A DNA stretch of 64,000 nucleotides from an uncultured Armatimonadota bacterium. Its GTDB lineage: Bacteria; Armatimonadota; Fimbriimonadia; Fimbriimonadales; Fimbriimonadaceae. Below, piece after piece: positions 16,629 to 25,610 of this stretch. Numbering within the stretch: the stretch's first letter is position 1; every line of letters begins with the position of its first letter. The position numbers and the translations under genes are program-made. The stretch spans positions 62,001 through 126,000 of the forward strand of contig CAIYLG010000002.1 in the NCBI GenBank assembly GCA_903927025.1, given 5' to 3'. Under the pieces are notes generated by a model. The model saw nothing but the letters and a program-made list of their open reading frames with translations. It was not told the origin of the DNA and searched no databases.

Positions 16629-19009
16629 CGAGCAGGGACCTTCTGGTCAAGAAAGGCCTGAAGCTCTGCACAGGAGGCGAAGTTTTGGGATGGGTTGTCG
16701 CCCGACGCGGGAATGCCGATCACGCGGATGGCGACAATCGAAACCGGTGCAAAGCGAACCACAAACTTCTGTCCGTCCGTGAGTCCGGCAGGGTTTTGAG
16801 AGGTGGTGGTTGGGTATCTGTCCAAAGTCGCGACAGTTACCCAGTCTCCGCCTTTGGTGGTTTGAACCTGAACCAGCGGCTTGTGCGCTCCACCTGACGT
16901 ATCGAACCAGCCACCGTCGTGAAAAGCGTGACCGTGGGCAAAAACGATGCCTCCGGTCTTCACCGGTTTCGGCGCGGTGACCGCGAACCAATCTTCATTG
17001 GCTTTGCTGTTGGTGAACGTGACGGCGTAGGTCGAAGTGTCATCGTCCGTGATGTCGCCTGCCACATTCCCCATGCGCGAGGCTGACCATGGACTGCCAC
17101 CCAACAGGGAGTTCACGCTATTTTTAGGCGCGGAGCGCGGAATCCAGACTTCAAAGCGACTCTTTCCATCTGCCCCTGCGTCGGCGTAAGGCACGAGGGT
17201 GAGCTTCGTGCTCCCTTCGCCAGAAACGGTGAAGCTGGTCTGCCCTGCTCGATTTACGTAATGCAGATTGGCGAAGGATCTCTTCATCCCGAGACCCAAC
17301 GTTCTCAGCGGAGGACGTCCCAAGTTCTGACTGCTGTCCAATGCCAAAACGAGCGGACCATGCATCACCAGTGCCTTCCCTGAATTCTCGTGATCGCCGA
17401 TAATCAGCCGATCCGCCAGCACCAAGTTTAATCGGATGACATCGTGCAATTTCCATGCACGATTCAAGACAACATAGCGGGATTGCTGATTATCGCCGAG
17501 ACCGCTTGCCATCGTTCGCCCGTTCACCGTCACTTGGAAACTCTTCGCGGACGGTGGGATGCGGAGCCTTAGGGGAAATTGCTGAAGGGATTTGGTTGGT
17601 GAAACGATCAGCTTGACCTCCCCACTCAGCGGATACTGCGTCGACTCCTCAACGAATACCTGCCCGCCTTTGACTTGAGCGCGTATCGATCCCGAGTTGT
17701 AAATGTTGAATACCAGGCCGCCATCGGCACTTGTCATCGCTGCAAGGCTGGGTATCAGTGCCACCCCGCGTGGTCCGCTGGAATGGCAACATGTGGTCAC
17801 TGCATCATACGGCTTGTGTCCTTCGAGAGGGGTGTAGTAAGCCCAGTCATCTCCGGTTGGCTTTTGAGCTGCCAACAGGTGGTTGTAGATCGACTTCTCA
17901 AGCTGGTCGGCATACCGCGGATCGCCAGTTAGCCGAAGGAGCTGTAGGTTCATCTGCTCCCACGTCACAGTGACGCAGGTCTCACAGATGTTTGCGCTCA
18001 TCTGGTTGGGTAGATGAAAATTGTCCTGAAACACTTCAAAGGAGGAGGCGCTGCCGGTGGGGTACAGCCGGTTCTTGACGATGTCAGTCCACGCCACCTG
18101 CATTAGCCGGAGCAGTCGCTTTTCGCCAGTCGCCCGATACATCTCCAGCAGGCCGTTGAAGTTGGAAGTCATCTCATACGCTTTCGCGTTGGCTACCGCT
18201 CGCACGGTGTGCATGCTGTCCAGCGATGCCAGAATCGCAGGTCCGCCCGGCGCGTTATAGTTGTCCACGATATAGTGGGCGAACTTTAGGTACCTGGCGT
18301 CCTGAGTGGCGCGATAGAGAAGAACGATCGGCTCCAAAACGCTGTCGGCGGCCATGCCCATGTGCTCACCGGCTTTGTTGAGGTCCCGCTTGCCCGGCTC
18401 AGTGCCGAATGTCGTTACGAGCAGATCCCCGATTTTGCGGCATGCGCTGAGCGCCTCAACTCCGAGCGGCGTTGGGTGATCATCGTTGTCCAGTTTGGTG
18501 AACTGGTAGTAGGTGAGAAGGCCGAGCAGGTCGTATTTGTGAACCCAGACATCCCAACTGGTCCAGCGTTTCGCCTTGGTGTAGGTCCCAAGATATCCGT
18601 CGGACTCCTGGGTCTTAAGCAATCGCGCCGCAACCCGATCGATCTTCACCTTGAGATCGGCGGAATGGGTGTAGTTCCAGGTCAGCGTGGCGGCATGGAG
18701 GTATTTCCCCACGTGTTCACCCTGCCAGTCCTGATGGAACACTTCCCTTCGCTCGAACGCGTCGAGGAGGTCGTCTTCATCCACCTTCAGCATCCGGTTC
18801 TTGGCATTGGCGTCGATTCGCCCACCAAGAAACCCGCCTCGGAGTCTCACATCCTGGGGAAGCAGCGGCGAGAAAACATCCTGCACCTGAGCGGTGCCAG
18901 GCAAAACGAGTGAGCGAGGATTCTGCTGGGCATACCCGCTCACAGCCTGGGCGGCGAGACCTGCAGAAACAAGGAGCGATAGACGCCCGGAGCAAATTCT
19001 TATCGACAT
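16625..19009 (-). CDS. GH127 beta-L-arabinofuranosidase-like (DUF1680)
   Basis: 794 residues with a signal peptide ending near GYAQQ. The (alpha/alpha)6 barrel carries the characteristic opening LPQDVRLRGGFLGGR, EGHV-like GEHVGKYLHAA, and ESDGYLGTY. The zinc/catalytic set of GH127 is present: Glu343 and Cys345 in ICETC, and Cys407-Cys408 in TTCCHSSGPRG, matching Glu338, Cys340, Cys417 and Cys418 of the bifidobacterial enzyme HypBA1. A C-terminal beta-sandwich of about 200 residues follows. It probably releases L-arabinofuranose from arabinan or arabinosylated glycoproteins outside the cytoplasm. It stands alone, convergent with paoC. Confidence 0.92.
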   Translation of the reverse strand: MSIRICSGRLSLLVSAGLAAQAVSGYAQQNPRSLVLPGTAQVQDVFSPLLPQDVRLRGGFLGGRIDANAKNRMLKVDEDDLLDAFERREVFHQDWQGEHVGKYLHAATLTWNYTHSADLKVKIDRVAARLLKTQESDGYLGTYTKAKRWTSWDVWVHKYDLLGLLTYYQFTKLDNDDHPTPLGVEALSACRKIGDLLVTTFGTEPGKRDLNKAGEHMGMAADSVLEPIVLLYRATQDARYLKFAHYIVDNYNAPGGPAILASLDSMHTVRAVANAKAYEMTSNFNGLLEMYRATGEKRLLRLMQVAWTDIVKNRLYPTGSASSFEVFQDNFHLPNQMSANICETCVTVTWEQMNLQLLRLTGDPRYADQLEKSIYNHLLAAQKPTGDDWAYYTPLEGHKPYDAVTTCCHSSGPRGVALIPSLAAMTSADGGLVFNIYNSGSIRAQVKGGQVFVEESTQYPLSGEVKLIVSPTKSLQQFPLRLRIPPSAKSFQVTVNGRTMASGLGDNQQSRYVVLNRAWKLHDVIRLNLVLADRLIIGDHENSGKALVMHGPLVLALDSSQNLGRPPLRTLGLGMKRSFANLHYVNRAGQTSFTVSGEGSTKLTLVPYADAGADGKSRFEVWIPRSAPKNSVNSLLGGSPWSASRMGNVAGDITDDDTSTYAVTFTNSKANEDWFAVTAPKPVKTGGIVFAHGHAFHDGGWFDTSGGAHKPLVQVQTTKGGDWVTVATLDRYPTTTSQNPAGLTDGQKFVVRFAPVSIVAIRVIGIPASGDNPSQNFASCAELQAFLDQKVPAR

Positions 19010-19068
19010 GGATTCATCACCCTCAGCACATTGGAACCGTACCTGAGAGTTGGAGCCAATCTCCGGTC

Positions 19069-19128
19069 CCCTTCCTTTTGCTCGCCGAGAGGAAGGGCTA
19101 CGGAAGGAGAGCCGGGCCGTTCAGGCTC
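19069..19128. repeat. Structured intergenic element (two inverted repeats)
   Basis: CCCTTCCT/AGGAAGGG (19069-19076 and 19090-19097) forms an 8-bp stem with a 13-base loop; GAGCC/GGCTC (19109-19113 and 19124-19128) forms a second stem. Further purine/pyrimidine-biased sequence continues to 19235. It sits in the 244-base gap upstream of the GH127 gene and downstream of the lipoprotein gene. It could terminate the lipoprotein transcript or be a dispersed palindromic repeat. Confidence 0.4.
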
Positions 19129-19253
19129 GGACGCATGCCTGCCAGTTGGACGTATGCTACCAACGCTAGACGCGTTGGCTCTGCCTCTCCAGCTCTCCCT
19201 CTCGCCAGGCGAAAGGAAGAGAGTCCAAATGTCGGTCCGCTTCCGGAAGGTCC

Positions 19254-19646
19254 TTACTGCTTGTACAGGTCCCAGGACATGCCCAGCCCTGTGATCAGCA
19301 AGGTGCCCGAGTTGAACTTGTGGCCGGTGATCGCGATGTCTTTGTCCACGCGCACTAACAGGGGAAAGCCGCCGTTCTCACCACAGAAGCCGACGGGATG
19401 AAGATTGGTGTAGTCGGAGGTCAGCAGGGTGCGCAACTCCATCTCGGTCGCTTCACGCATATTGAATTGACCGTACCACTTGATGCTCAAGGCATATCCG
19501 CTGTCGCGCTTCTCTAGCTTGGCAATTCCGGAGCCACCTTCTGAATCTGCGTAGCTTCCGATGAAGTTGCTTCGGTCATCGCATCCCGATAGCCCCACTA
19601 AAGCAACCAGCAACATCGCAAGTGAATATGTCGAAACAATGTTCAT
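19254..19646 (-). CDS. Small lipoprotein of unknown function
   Basis: 130 residues. A signal peptide ends in a good lipobox, LSGC, with the lipidated Cys at about 22. The mature part has the look of a small beta-barrel (GSYADSEGGSGIAKLEKRDSG, IKWYGQFNM, FPLLVRVDKDIAITGHKFNSG). No family is recognised. It stands alone between the GH127 gene and the regulator cluster and reads in the same direction as both. Confidence 0.7.
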   Translation of the reverse strand: MNIVSTYSLAMLLVALVGLSGCDDRSNFIGSYADSEGGSGIAKLEKRDSGYALSIKWYGQFNMREATEMELRTLLTSDYTNLHPVGFCGENGGFPLLVRVDKDIAITGHKFNSGTLLITGLGMSWDLYKQ

Positions 19647-19709
19647 CGCATCCTCGAGGACACGTTACTGGGGGCCCACGGTGGGGGGCATCACCCCCGC
19701 AGGTGAATC

Positions 19710-20642
19710 CTAGTGACCCAATCGGGTCATTTGGAACTGGCTGATCGCCATAGCCGCCGCAATCACATCGGATCGCTTTTTGAGTCTGGTCTTGTGGTAG
19801 ATATTGTCAAGGTGCCGTTTGACGGTATGTTCCGAGATGAAGAGCGCCTGACCGATACTTTTCGTGTTTTTGCCTTGGGAAACCTGCACCAAGACTTCGA
19901 TTTCCCGATCGCTCAACTTCGCCAATTCTGCACCCAGATCGTCCGATGCATCCTGATGGCCAGACGCCCAATGGGCAATATCTACCTGCGCCGATTGGAT
20001 TCTCCGCAGCAGAGCCGCTGGCTTTTCCACCTGCAGACTTAGGTCGTCGAGGATGGCGTTAAACTTTTGAGCGTCTGTAGCAGCGCGATTGAGCGCGCCT
20101 TTCCTTTCAGCCTTCTCGACTTCGGCCTGAACGATCAGAGAGGCCCTTCTCCGCTGGATCAATTCGGTTGCCCGAAGGACCAGCCACTCGATCGCAGCAA
20201 GTGCTTCTTCGTCATAGGCATGGTGCGCGTAAGCCTGAATGGAAAGCACCCCATCGGGCAGCTGCGTGTGGGGGACTCCGATCCACATGGGCCAGTGAAC
20301 GGCTGAACATGTAACCGTTTCGAGGTTCGCAAATTGAATGTATGCGAGGCCCGCTGCGTGTTTGGGTTCAAGGATGATCTTGGGTTTCCCGTTGTTCGCA
20401 ACCCAACTGGTGGGGCCATTGCCAAAGGGATGGGGGTCTGGTCGATCAAAGCGGTCCCCTTCGCAGTTATAGACAAAATGAAGCCAATCCGGCGACCGCT
20501 GGACCCGGCACAGGTAGAAGGCATCCACCGTGACCAGTTGCGACGCTGCATCGTGAATCAGGCGGTGGAACTCCAACTCGGTAGAAACCGCAGTTCCGAG
20601 AAGCTTCTCGGCGGATAGGAACTGGCTGGCTGATGGGTTCAT
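19710..20642 (-). CDS. LuxR-type regulator with an N-terminal sensor domain
   Basis: 310 residues, cytoplasmic. Residues 15-165 are a GAF-like domain (FHRLIHDAASQLVTVDAFYLC, GNGPTSWVANNGKP, GVLSIQAYAHHAYDEEALAAIEWL), which usually binds a small ligand. A helical linker (150-235) follows, then a LuxR/FixJ helix-turn-helix at 240-300: LSDREIEVLVQVSQGKNTKSI and ISEHTVKRHLDNIYHK. It probably senses a cytoplasmic signal and controls transcription; targets are unknown. It is the last of three LuxR-type genes in this stretch, with 348 bases before the next one. Confidence 0.87.
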   Translation of the reverse strand: MNPSASQFLSAEKLLGTAVSTELEFHRLIHDAASQLVTVDAFYLCRVQRSPDWLHFVYNCEGDRFDRPDPHPFGNGPTSWVANNGKPKIILEPKHAAGLAYIQFANLETVTCSAVHWPMWIGVPHTQLPDGVLSIQAYAHHAYDEEALAAIEWLVLRATELIQRRRASLIVQAEVEKAERKGALNRAATDAQKFNAILDDLSLQVEKPAALLRRIQSAQVDIAHWASGHQDASDDLGAELAKLSDREIEVLVQVSQGKNTKSIGQALFISEHTVKRHLDNIYHKTRLKKRSDVIAAAMAISQFQMTRLGH

Positions 20643-20990
20643 GAAGGCTCGCCCTGACTACACCTTCATTTTCCCAGATTCAACTGGTTTCACGCAGTTA
20701 AGTTGCTCAATCTGATTCCAATTTAGCCGTTGGTCTGGTTCTGGCGAAATAGGATAGAGCTCCCGACAAAAAAAATGCCGAATCGAATAAATCACCAAGT
20801 GACCGCACTACAACCTCGTGTCTAGAATGGGGGGTATTCGATGTGCCGATTAATCCTGAGGAAAAGGTCGAGGACGCTTGGGCCTGCTCGTGCGACATTT
20901 CTGTCCCACACACCCGGTAATAGCTTTGTAGCTGCGTCCTCCATAACAATATGAAGCTTGGCGCCTAACAACTACTATCGTTGTTTTGCC
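20643..20990. other. 348-base intergenic region between two LuxR-type genes
   Basis: A possible 80-codon minus frame (20707-20949) has no recognisable domain and poor amino-acid composition, so I do not call it. An A8 run lies at about 20767-20774. The region presumably carries the promoter of the 19710-20642 regulator and the 3' end of the upstream HTH-PAS gene. I see no strong hairpin. Confidence 0.4.
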
Positions 20991-21683
20991 CTACACCGCA
21001 GGTTGCTGTTCGGGCTGATCCGTCTCAATATCTTCTGGAGGCAACGTCTGTCTATCGCCTGTGAGCAGCGTGTGGTCGCGGCAGATCTTTACGATACCGA
21101 TTAAGTTGCCCTCTTCATCTAGTACCGTACTGGCGAAACCGCTCCCCCAGAACTTCGACCCATCCTTCCGCTGATGCCATCGCTGGTTGTTCGCCCGACC
21201 AAGTTCCATTGTTGCAGACAGTTCTTGTTGAAGCGCGCCCGCGCTACGATCAGCTTCGGTGAAAATGATTTCCGCTGAACGCCCAATCCACTCATTCTCA
21301 TCGTAACCGAAGACCTCCTTAACACCTTCGTTCCAAGTACGAATGATGCCGGTCGGCTCCATGATAAAGATCGCGAAGTCGGGAACGGATTCGACGACGA
21401 GCTTCATGATGTGCTCGTACTCTCGCTCGCTCCGCGATTTTTCTCGATAGAACTGAGCCAGCAGCTTGCTGATCGACTGAATCCGGTTGCGGGTTCCGAG
21501 CTTCTCCCGGATTCGATCCCAATAGGTTCGAATAGTTGCGAGTTGAAGATCCAAGCGTTTGGCGATCTCCTTATCTGTCAGTCCGTCTGCCGCCAAAAGC
21601 GCGACTTGGCTCTCTCGACCACTGAGTTCACCAGCCGGCGACCTGTCACTGTTGGATTTATTACTTAGCGACTGATTTTTCAT
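20991..21683 (-). CDS. HTH-PAS regulator (LuxR-type HTH first, PAS domain last)
   Basis: 230 residues from the ATG at 21683; a GTG 4 codons upstream is also possible. The LuxR-type helix-turn-helix is at the N-terminus (about 20-75: LSGRESQVALLAADGLTDKEI, ATIRTYWDRIREKLG). A short coiled linker leads to a PAS domain (about 95-215: VPDFAIFIMEPTGIIRTWNEG, GYDENEWIGRSAEIIFTEADR, RKDGSKFWGSGF, GIVKICRDHT). This order is the reverse of most PAS-LuxR proteins. The tail is acidic. It is a paralogue of the gene at 22242-22862, and the membrane protein gene at 21881 lies between them. Confidence 0.87.
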   Translation of the reverse strand: MKNQSLSNKSNSDRSPAGELSGRESQVALLAADGLTDKEIAKRLDLQLATIRTYWDRIREKLGTRNRIQSISKLLAQFYREKSRSEREYEHIMKLVVESVPDFAIFIMEPTGIIRTWNEGVKEVFGYDENEWIGRSAEIIFTEADRSAGALQQELSATMELGRANNQRWHQRKDGSKFWGSGFASTVLDEEGNLIGIVKICRDHTLLTGDRQTLPPEDIETDQPEQQPAV

Positions 21684-21880
21684 GGTGTGGTCCACTGGAG
21701 CCGTCCGACACAGTGCGGCTCCAAATTGGTTGAGAACGTCACGGATGGCTCCATGCCATCGTCATCGTCCTACTCGCAAATCGCTTTGCCGTTACAGATA
21801 CTTCGACGACCTTGACGTACAGGCTTAGGCACTGCCCCGTATCAAGACTCTCGAAAAAGTTTGGGATAGGAATTCAACGA

Positions 21881-22054
21881 CTAGGCGCGCGGTCCGCCAC
21901 CGTACCACCCTGATCGTGATCCATGAAATCCGAGTCCGCCAAGGAGCCAAAGAATTGCCAACACGATGAGCACTGTGCCGAGGGTTCCGTGCAGACCAAA
22001 GCCTACGCCGCCGAGAAGGAGGAAAACGATTAGAACAAGCAGAAGTAGTCCCAT
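21881..22054 (-). CDS. 57-residue two-helix membrane protein (DUF3309-like)
   Basis: A complete small reading frame on the minus strand from the ATG at 22054 to a TAG at 21881. It begins MGLLLLVLIVFLLLGGVGFG, continues with a second hydrophobic Leu/Ile/Val/Gly segment (TVLIVLAILWLLGGLGF), and ends in a short polar Gly/Arg tail. Two short membrane helices separated by a His-Gly-Thr turn match the DUF3309/Lmo0937-type small membrane proteins found widely in soil bacteria and often associated with stress. The upstream sequence has only a weak ribosome site. It sits between the two HTH-PAS genes, which suggests but does not prove regulation by them. Confidence 0.72.
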   Translation of the reverse strand: MGLLLLVLIVFLLLGGVGFGLHGTLGTVLIVLAILWLLGGLGFHGSRSGWYGGGPRA

Positions 22055-22241
22055 GATTGTTTCTAATTGTTGATGCGTTGCCAGGGCTGGCTCAAGTCCG
22101 CCCTTTCGATGTCAGTTCAGCAGTGTCTAAGAATGCTCGTACATAGCCAGAATGTTACGTCTGGATCCGGCGAGATCCGAACCTTTTGGCACTATTAGGC
22201 CCGGACTGCCTATTGGACGGACGATGCCATTAACGACTCGG

Positions 22242-22862
22242 CTAAGGTCTTGCCAGGCTCAACAAGCTGATGCAACCCACGATGTCGCCAGCCTCATCAG
22301 CTAACGGACTCACTCGCAGCTGCAGATCCTTGAATTCCCCATCCAGGCCAATGACCGACTCTTCGCCGGTTAGTGCCCTCAGGTGTGCCGCCACAGCGAG
22401 GTTCGTTGTATCTGTCGTCTTGAAGATCTCATAAACCGTTTTGCCGACCTCCCACTTGACTCCGCAGCGAGATGAAGGCAACGCCTCGTTTGCGAGGATA
22501 TTGATTTTGAGGCTGGTGTCGGTGGCCCAAACGGTGGCAGAGACTTGACTCATCGCAAAATGGAACCTTGCGAGCGTCGCCCTTGCCTCAAAGTCGCTGT
22601 CGTGATGATCAACGAGCATTGCCGTAAGCAGTTCGCGGCTTTCGTTTGTAGCTTGGAGCGCCTTTTCGGCTCTCCCCTTAATCACTCTAACAACCGTGTC
22701 CGTCCTACCCAAACCGCCAACTTTCAGCTTGATTCGCAACCAATACGTGTTGACGGTCCCTACGCTGATCCCGAGCCGGTGCGCGATCGCCTCATTGGTT
22801 AGACCTTCGGCGCACAGGCTCACTATCTCCTCTTCGCGGGGTGAGAGGTTTGTAGATGCCAT
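22242..22862 (-). CDS. HTH-PAS regulator (second copy)
   Basis: 206 residues. The start at 22862 is chosen because AAGGAG lies 5 bases upstream; a longer frame to 22949 lacks this. The N-terminal LuxR-type helix-turn-helix (about 5-60: LSPREEEIVSLCAEGLTNEAI, VGTVNTYWLRIKLKVG) is followed by a PAS-like domain (about 95-205: ATVWATDTSLKINILANEALP, KWEVGKTVYEIFKTTD, LQLRVSPLADEAGDIVGCISL). It has the same reversed architecture as the gene at 20991, and the recognition helix shares the TYWxRI pattern. It is divergent from the GH35 gene. Confidence 0.87.
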   Translation of the reverse strand: MASTNLSPREEEIVSLCAEGLTNEAIAHRLGISVGTVNTYWLRIKLKVGGLGRTDTVVRVIKGRAEKALQATNESRELLTAMLVDHHDSDFEARATLARFHFAMSQVSATVWATDTSLKINILANEALPSSRCGVKWEVGKTVYEIFKTTDTTNLAVAAHLRALTGEESVIGLDGEFKDLQLRVSPLADEAGDIVGCISLLSLARP

Positions 22863-23089
22863 TTCCGCTCCTTGACCCTTCAGCGAATCGAGGCGGTTCG
22901 TTGGAGTCAATTCAAGCCTACCGGCACGATCTACGAGTGGCAAGTCCATAAATCCTCTGACAAAGGCTCACTGACCTCGGAGGTGGCGGGAGGATTCGCG
23001 AATGTCTCGATTCGTTCAGACCATTCGGAACGTAGAGGTTAGCCGCGTGTTGAATGGTGTAAAACTCCACACGGTCGCAACGCAGCGCT

Positions 23090-25465
23090 ATGGTCAAGCT
23101 CGAGAATCGCCGCATCGTCATTGATGGAAAACCTCGCCTCATTATCTCGGGCGAGGTTCAGTATTTCCGCCTGAAGCGAGGCGAGTGGCGGGAACGCATT
23201 CGTCAGGCGAGAGAGGGGGGCCTCAACGCAATTGCCAGCTACATCCCGTGGATCTTTCACGAGGAGATCGAGGGAGATATCGACGTAACCGGGCGAAAGC
23301 TTCCGGAGCATGACGTGGCCGCATTCATCGATATGTGCCATGAAGAGGGCCTCTGGTTCCTGGCGCGGCCGGGCCCGTATCAGATGGCGGAGCTGAAGAA
23401 CGAGGGTTTGCCCTATTGGATCTTTACCAAGTATCCGGATGCTCTTTCCGAGACATGGGGCGGTAAGCGAGCCAACGGCAAGAACGTCGACTACCTCCAT
23501 CCAGGGTTTCTAGCGTCGTCCCGAAAGTGGTACGCCGCCATTATGCCAGTGTTGGCACAACGCCTCCAGCAGAACGGCGGCAACGTCATCGGAGTTCAGC
23601 TAGACAACGAAATCGGAATGCTGATGTGCTGGAACGAGCAGGCTGTTCTCAACGAGGACGTGCAGTGCGGCGTGGCCGCCTATGCCCAACACAAATATGG
23701 CCCGGACGCTGCCAATTTGAGATACGGGTTCGACCTCGCAGATCCCACCCTTCGGCGGACGAACTTCTGGAAGGGCGACTTTTCCAAGGCTCTCGCCTTC
23801 CATACCGACTATATCGAGTTCATGCGAGACCGCTTCGCCCAGTACATTGCGAAGCTCAAGTCCTTCGCGGAAGAGAACGGAGTTAGGGACGTCCCATTCA
23901 TCGTCAACATCCAGGGAACTGGCGGCGGCAGCGCCAAAACTTATCCGCTCGGCATCAGCGAAACGATGCGGTGCTTCAACCAAGCGCCCGGATACCTCCC
24001 TGCCAGCGACCAATATCTCAATGAACTGACCCGCGCCAATATTGCCGATTTGTACATGCTCAACGCGGTGACCGCATGCGTCAGCCGACCCGAACAGCCG
24101 CTGAGCTCCATCGAATTCCAGGCAGGAACCGGCGATTACGGCGAGAACGGCTCGGAACGGTTGACCGGTGCAGCGGCGGACTTTAAGGTCCGGCTCTGCC
24201 TGGTCCAGGGCAACCGGATGCTGAACCACTACACCTTTACTGCCGGCGTGAATCCCAAGCTGGAGGTTCCGCACGGCGACGGCAATGAGACGATCGGTAC
24301 CGGCGGGGAGCGGCACGACCCGACTTCGGCACCGATTGGAGTCGGCGGGCGGCTTGATCCGATCTACTTCTCAACGCGGGAAACCAACACAACGATGCTC
24401 GCGGTAGGCGACCTCCTCGCCGACATGGACGAAGAACTGGACAGCGTCCGGCTCGGGTTCGTGCCCGACTACTATTCCACCGACGTGAAGCCAGCGGGCC
24501 CGATGCGCGAGCTGGCAGTCAAACTGGAGAGCGCACGGGATCGCATCGGTGCGATCATGCGTCCGCTCCTCGATGCATCCTTCTCGTTTACGGCGGTCAA
24601 CCTGCAGGGTCCAATTCCCGCAGCCTGCCGGTCGATTGTCCTCTCCTGCGCCGTTTGCCTCCCCCACGACGTTCAGGAAAGACTGCTCGCTTTCGTCGAG
24701 GCTGGAGGCTCTCTCCTCTCGGTGGGCCGATTACCGGTAGAGGACCTGGAGGGGAACCCAGCCACCCTGCTGATTGACCGACTCGGCGTCAAGCCTGGGG
24801 GAATCCTGAACTCAGAGGGCAAGCACATGGGGATTCACGGCATCGGCTGGGCCAAGCACGAACCTCCGATGGCGGCATGGGAACTGCAGCATTTCACCTC
24901 AGCAGGAACGCCGTTTCTCCAAGTCCTTGGCTCCAGCGAGGTGTGCGGGGCGACAATTTCGCTCGGCAAAGGCAAGGTGGTGCTTGTCACCTGCGACCCA
25001 CCCGGAAGCCGCAGCTTCTGGGATGGAGTGTTCGCCGAATTGAATATTCATCCCCGAATAAGCCATGACTACGACTTCGGCGGCGTCGTTCTCAACCAGG
25101 TGAGCAACGGCAATGGCCAGAGCTTCATCAGCCTGGTGAACCTCGACCTTATCGACAAGGAGATGACCGTGCACGAGAACGGCAAATCTCTGTTTGATGG
25201 AAAGCTGATGTTGCCCGGCAAGAAGGCTAAGATGCTTCCCATCAACGTCTCGGTTGGCGGCCTCATGATTCACTGGTCCACCGCGGAGATCACGGAGGTG
25301 ACCAAGTCCGGTGTCTCCTTCCGCCAATCCTCAGCAGTAGAGCGGATCAGCTTGGCCGGCGATGTCAAAGTGGGGAAAGGCGCGAAGGTCGTCCGCACCG
25401 AGGGCCGAGGAACGATCGTCGAAATTGAACCCGGTTTCGGAACCGTCACGATAACTCCCAGGTGA
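23090..25465 (+). CDS. GH35 beta-galactosidase-like protein
   Basis: 791 residues without a signal peptide, so probably cytoplasmic, unlike most hydrolases here. The N-terminal TIM barrel has the GH35 opening (ENRRIVIDGKPRLIISGEVQYFR, AREGGLNAIASYIPWIFHE, WFLARPGPYQMAE). The acid/base is probably Glu174 in VQLDNEIG; Glu342 in SIEFQAG is a candidate nucleophile. The C-terminal half contains beta-galactosidase trimerisation-like (about 410-600) and beta-sandwich segments. The expected activity is removal of terminal beta-galactose from an imported oligosaccharide. It is divergent from the HTH-PAS gene; 227 bases separate them. Confidence 0.87.
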   Translation: MVKLENRRIVIDGKPRLIISGEVQYFRLKRGEWRERIRQAREGGLNAIASYIPWIFHEEIEGDIDVTGRKLPEHDVAAFIDMCHEEGLWFLARPGPYQMAELKNEGLPYWIFTKYPDALSETWGGKRANGKNVDYLHPGFLASSRKWYAAIMPVLAQRLQQNGGNVIGVQLDNEIGMLMCWNEQAVLNEDVQCGVAAYAQHKYGPDAANLRYGFDLADPTLRRTNFWKGDFSKALAFHTDYIEFMRDRFAQYIAKLKSFAEENGVRDVPFIVNIQGTGGGSAKTYPLGISETMRCFNQAPGYLPASDQYLNELTRANIADLYMLNAVTACVSRPEQPLSSIEFQAGTGDYGENGSERLTGAAADFKVRLCLVQGNRMLNHYTFTAGVNPKLEVPHGDGNETIGTGGERHDPTSAPIGVGGRLDPIYFSTRETNTTMLAVGDLLADMDEELDSVRLGFVPDYYSTDVKPAGPMRELAVKLESARDRIGAIMRPLLDASFSFTAVNLQGPIPAACRSIVLSCAVCLPHDVQERLLAFVEAGGSLLSVGRLPVEDLEGNPATLLIDRLGVKPGGILNSEGKHMGIHGIGWAKHEPPMAAWELQHFTSAGTPFLQVLGSSEVCGATISLGKGKVVLVTCDPPGSRSFWDGVFAELNIHPRISHDYDFGGVVLNQVSNGNGQSFISLVNLDLIDKEMTVHENGKSLFDGKLMLPGKKAKMLPINVSVGGLMIHWSTAEITEVTKSGVSFRQSSAVERISLAGDVKVGKGAKVVRTEGRGTIVEIEPGFGTVTITPR

Positions 25466-25488
25466 GCCACCCTCAAAATGGAGCGCTG

Positions 25489-25593
25489 GGTTCACCCGGC
25501 TTGCCGAGCAGAGCTTCAGCCTGCGAGAAACGCCCGGAAACCTGACAGGCTCGGAGCGTGCGCTGAAGCATCACGTCGCAAGCCGGGTGAACC
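25489..25593. repeat. Large imperfect palindrome between convergent genes
   Basis: A perfect 16-bp inverted repeat (GGTTCACCCGGCTTGC at 25489-25504, complement at 25578-25593) encloses a second perfect 8-bp pair, GCTTCAGC (25513-25520) and GCTGAAGC (25562-25569), and a 6-bp pair AGCCTG/CAGGCT (25518-25523 and 25546-25551). It fills the gap between the stops of the GH35 gene (+) and the Spy-fusion gene (-). Either strand would form a stable branched RNA. It may be a bidirectional terminator or a REPIN-like mobile palindrome. Confidence 0.75.
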
Positions 25594-25610
25594 GGGCTGT
25601 CCAGTCATGC

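Noticed and set aside
20707-20949. 80-codon frame between two regulators
   Set aside because: No domain, no ribosome site and composition unlike neighbouring proteins.
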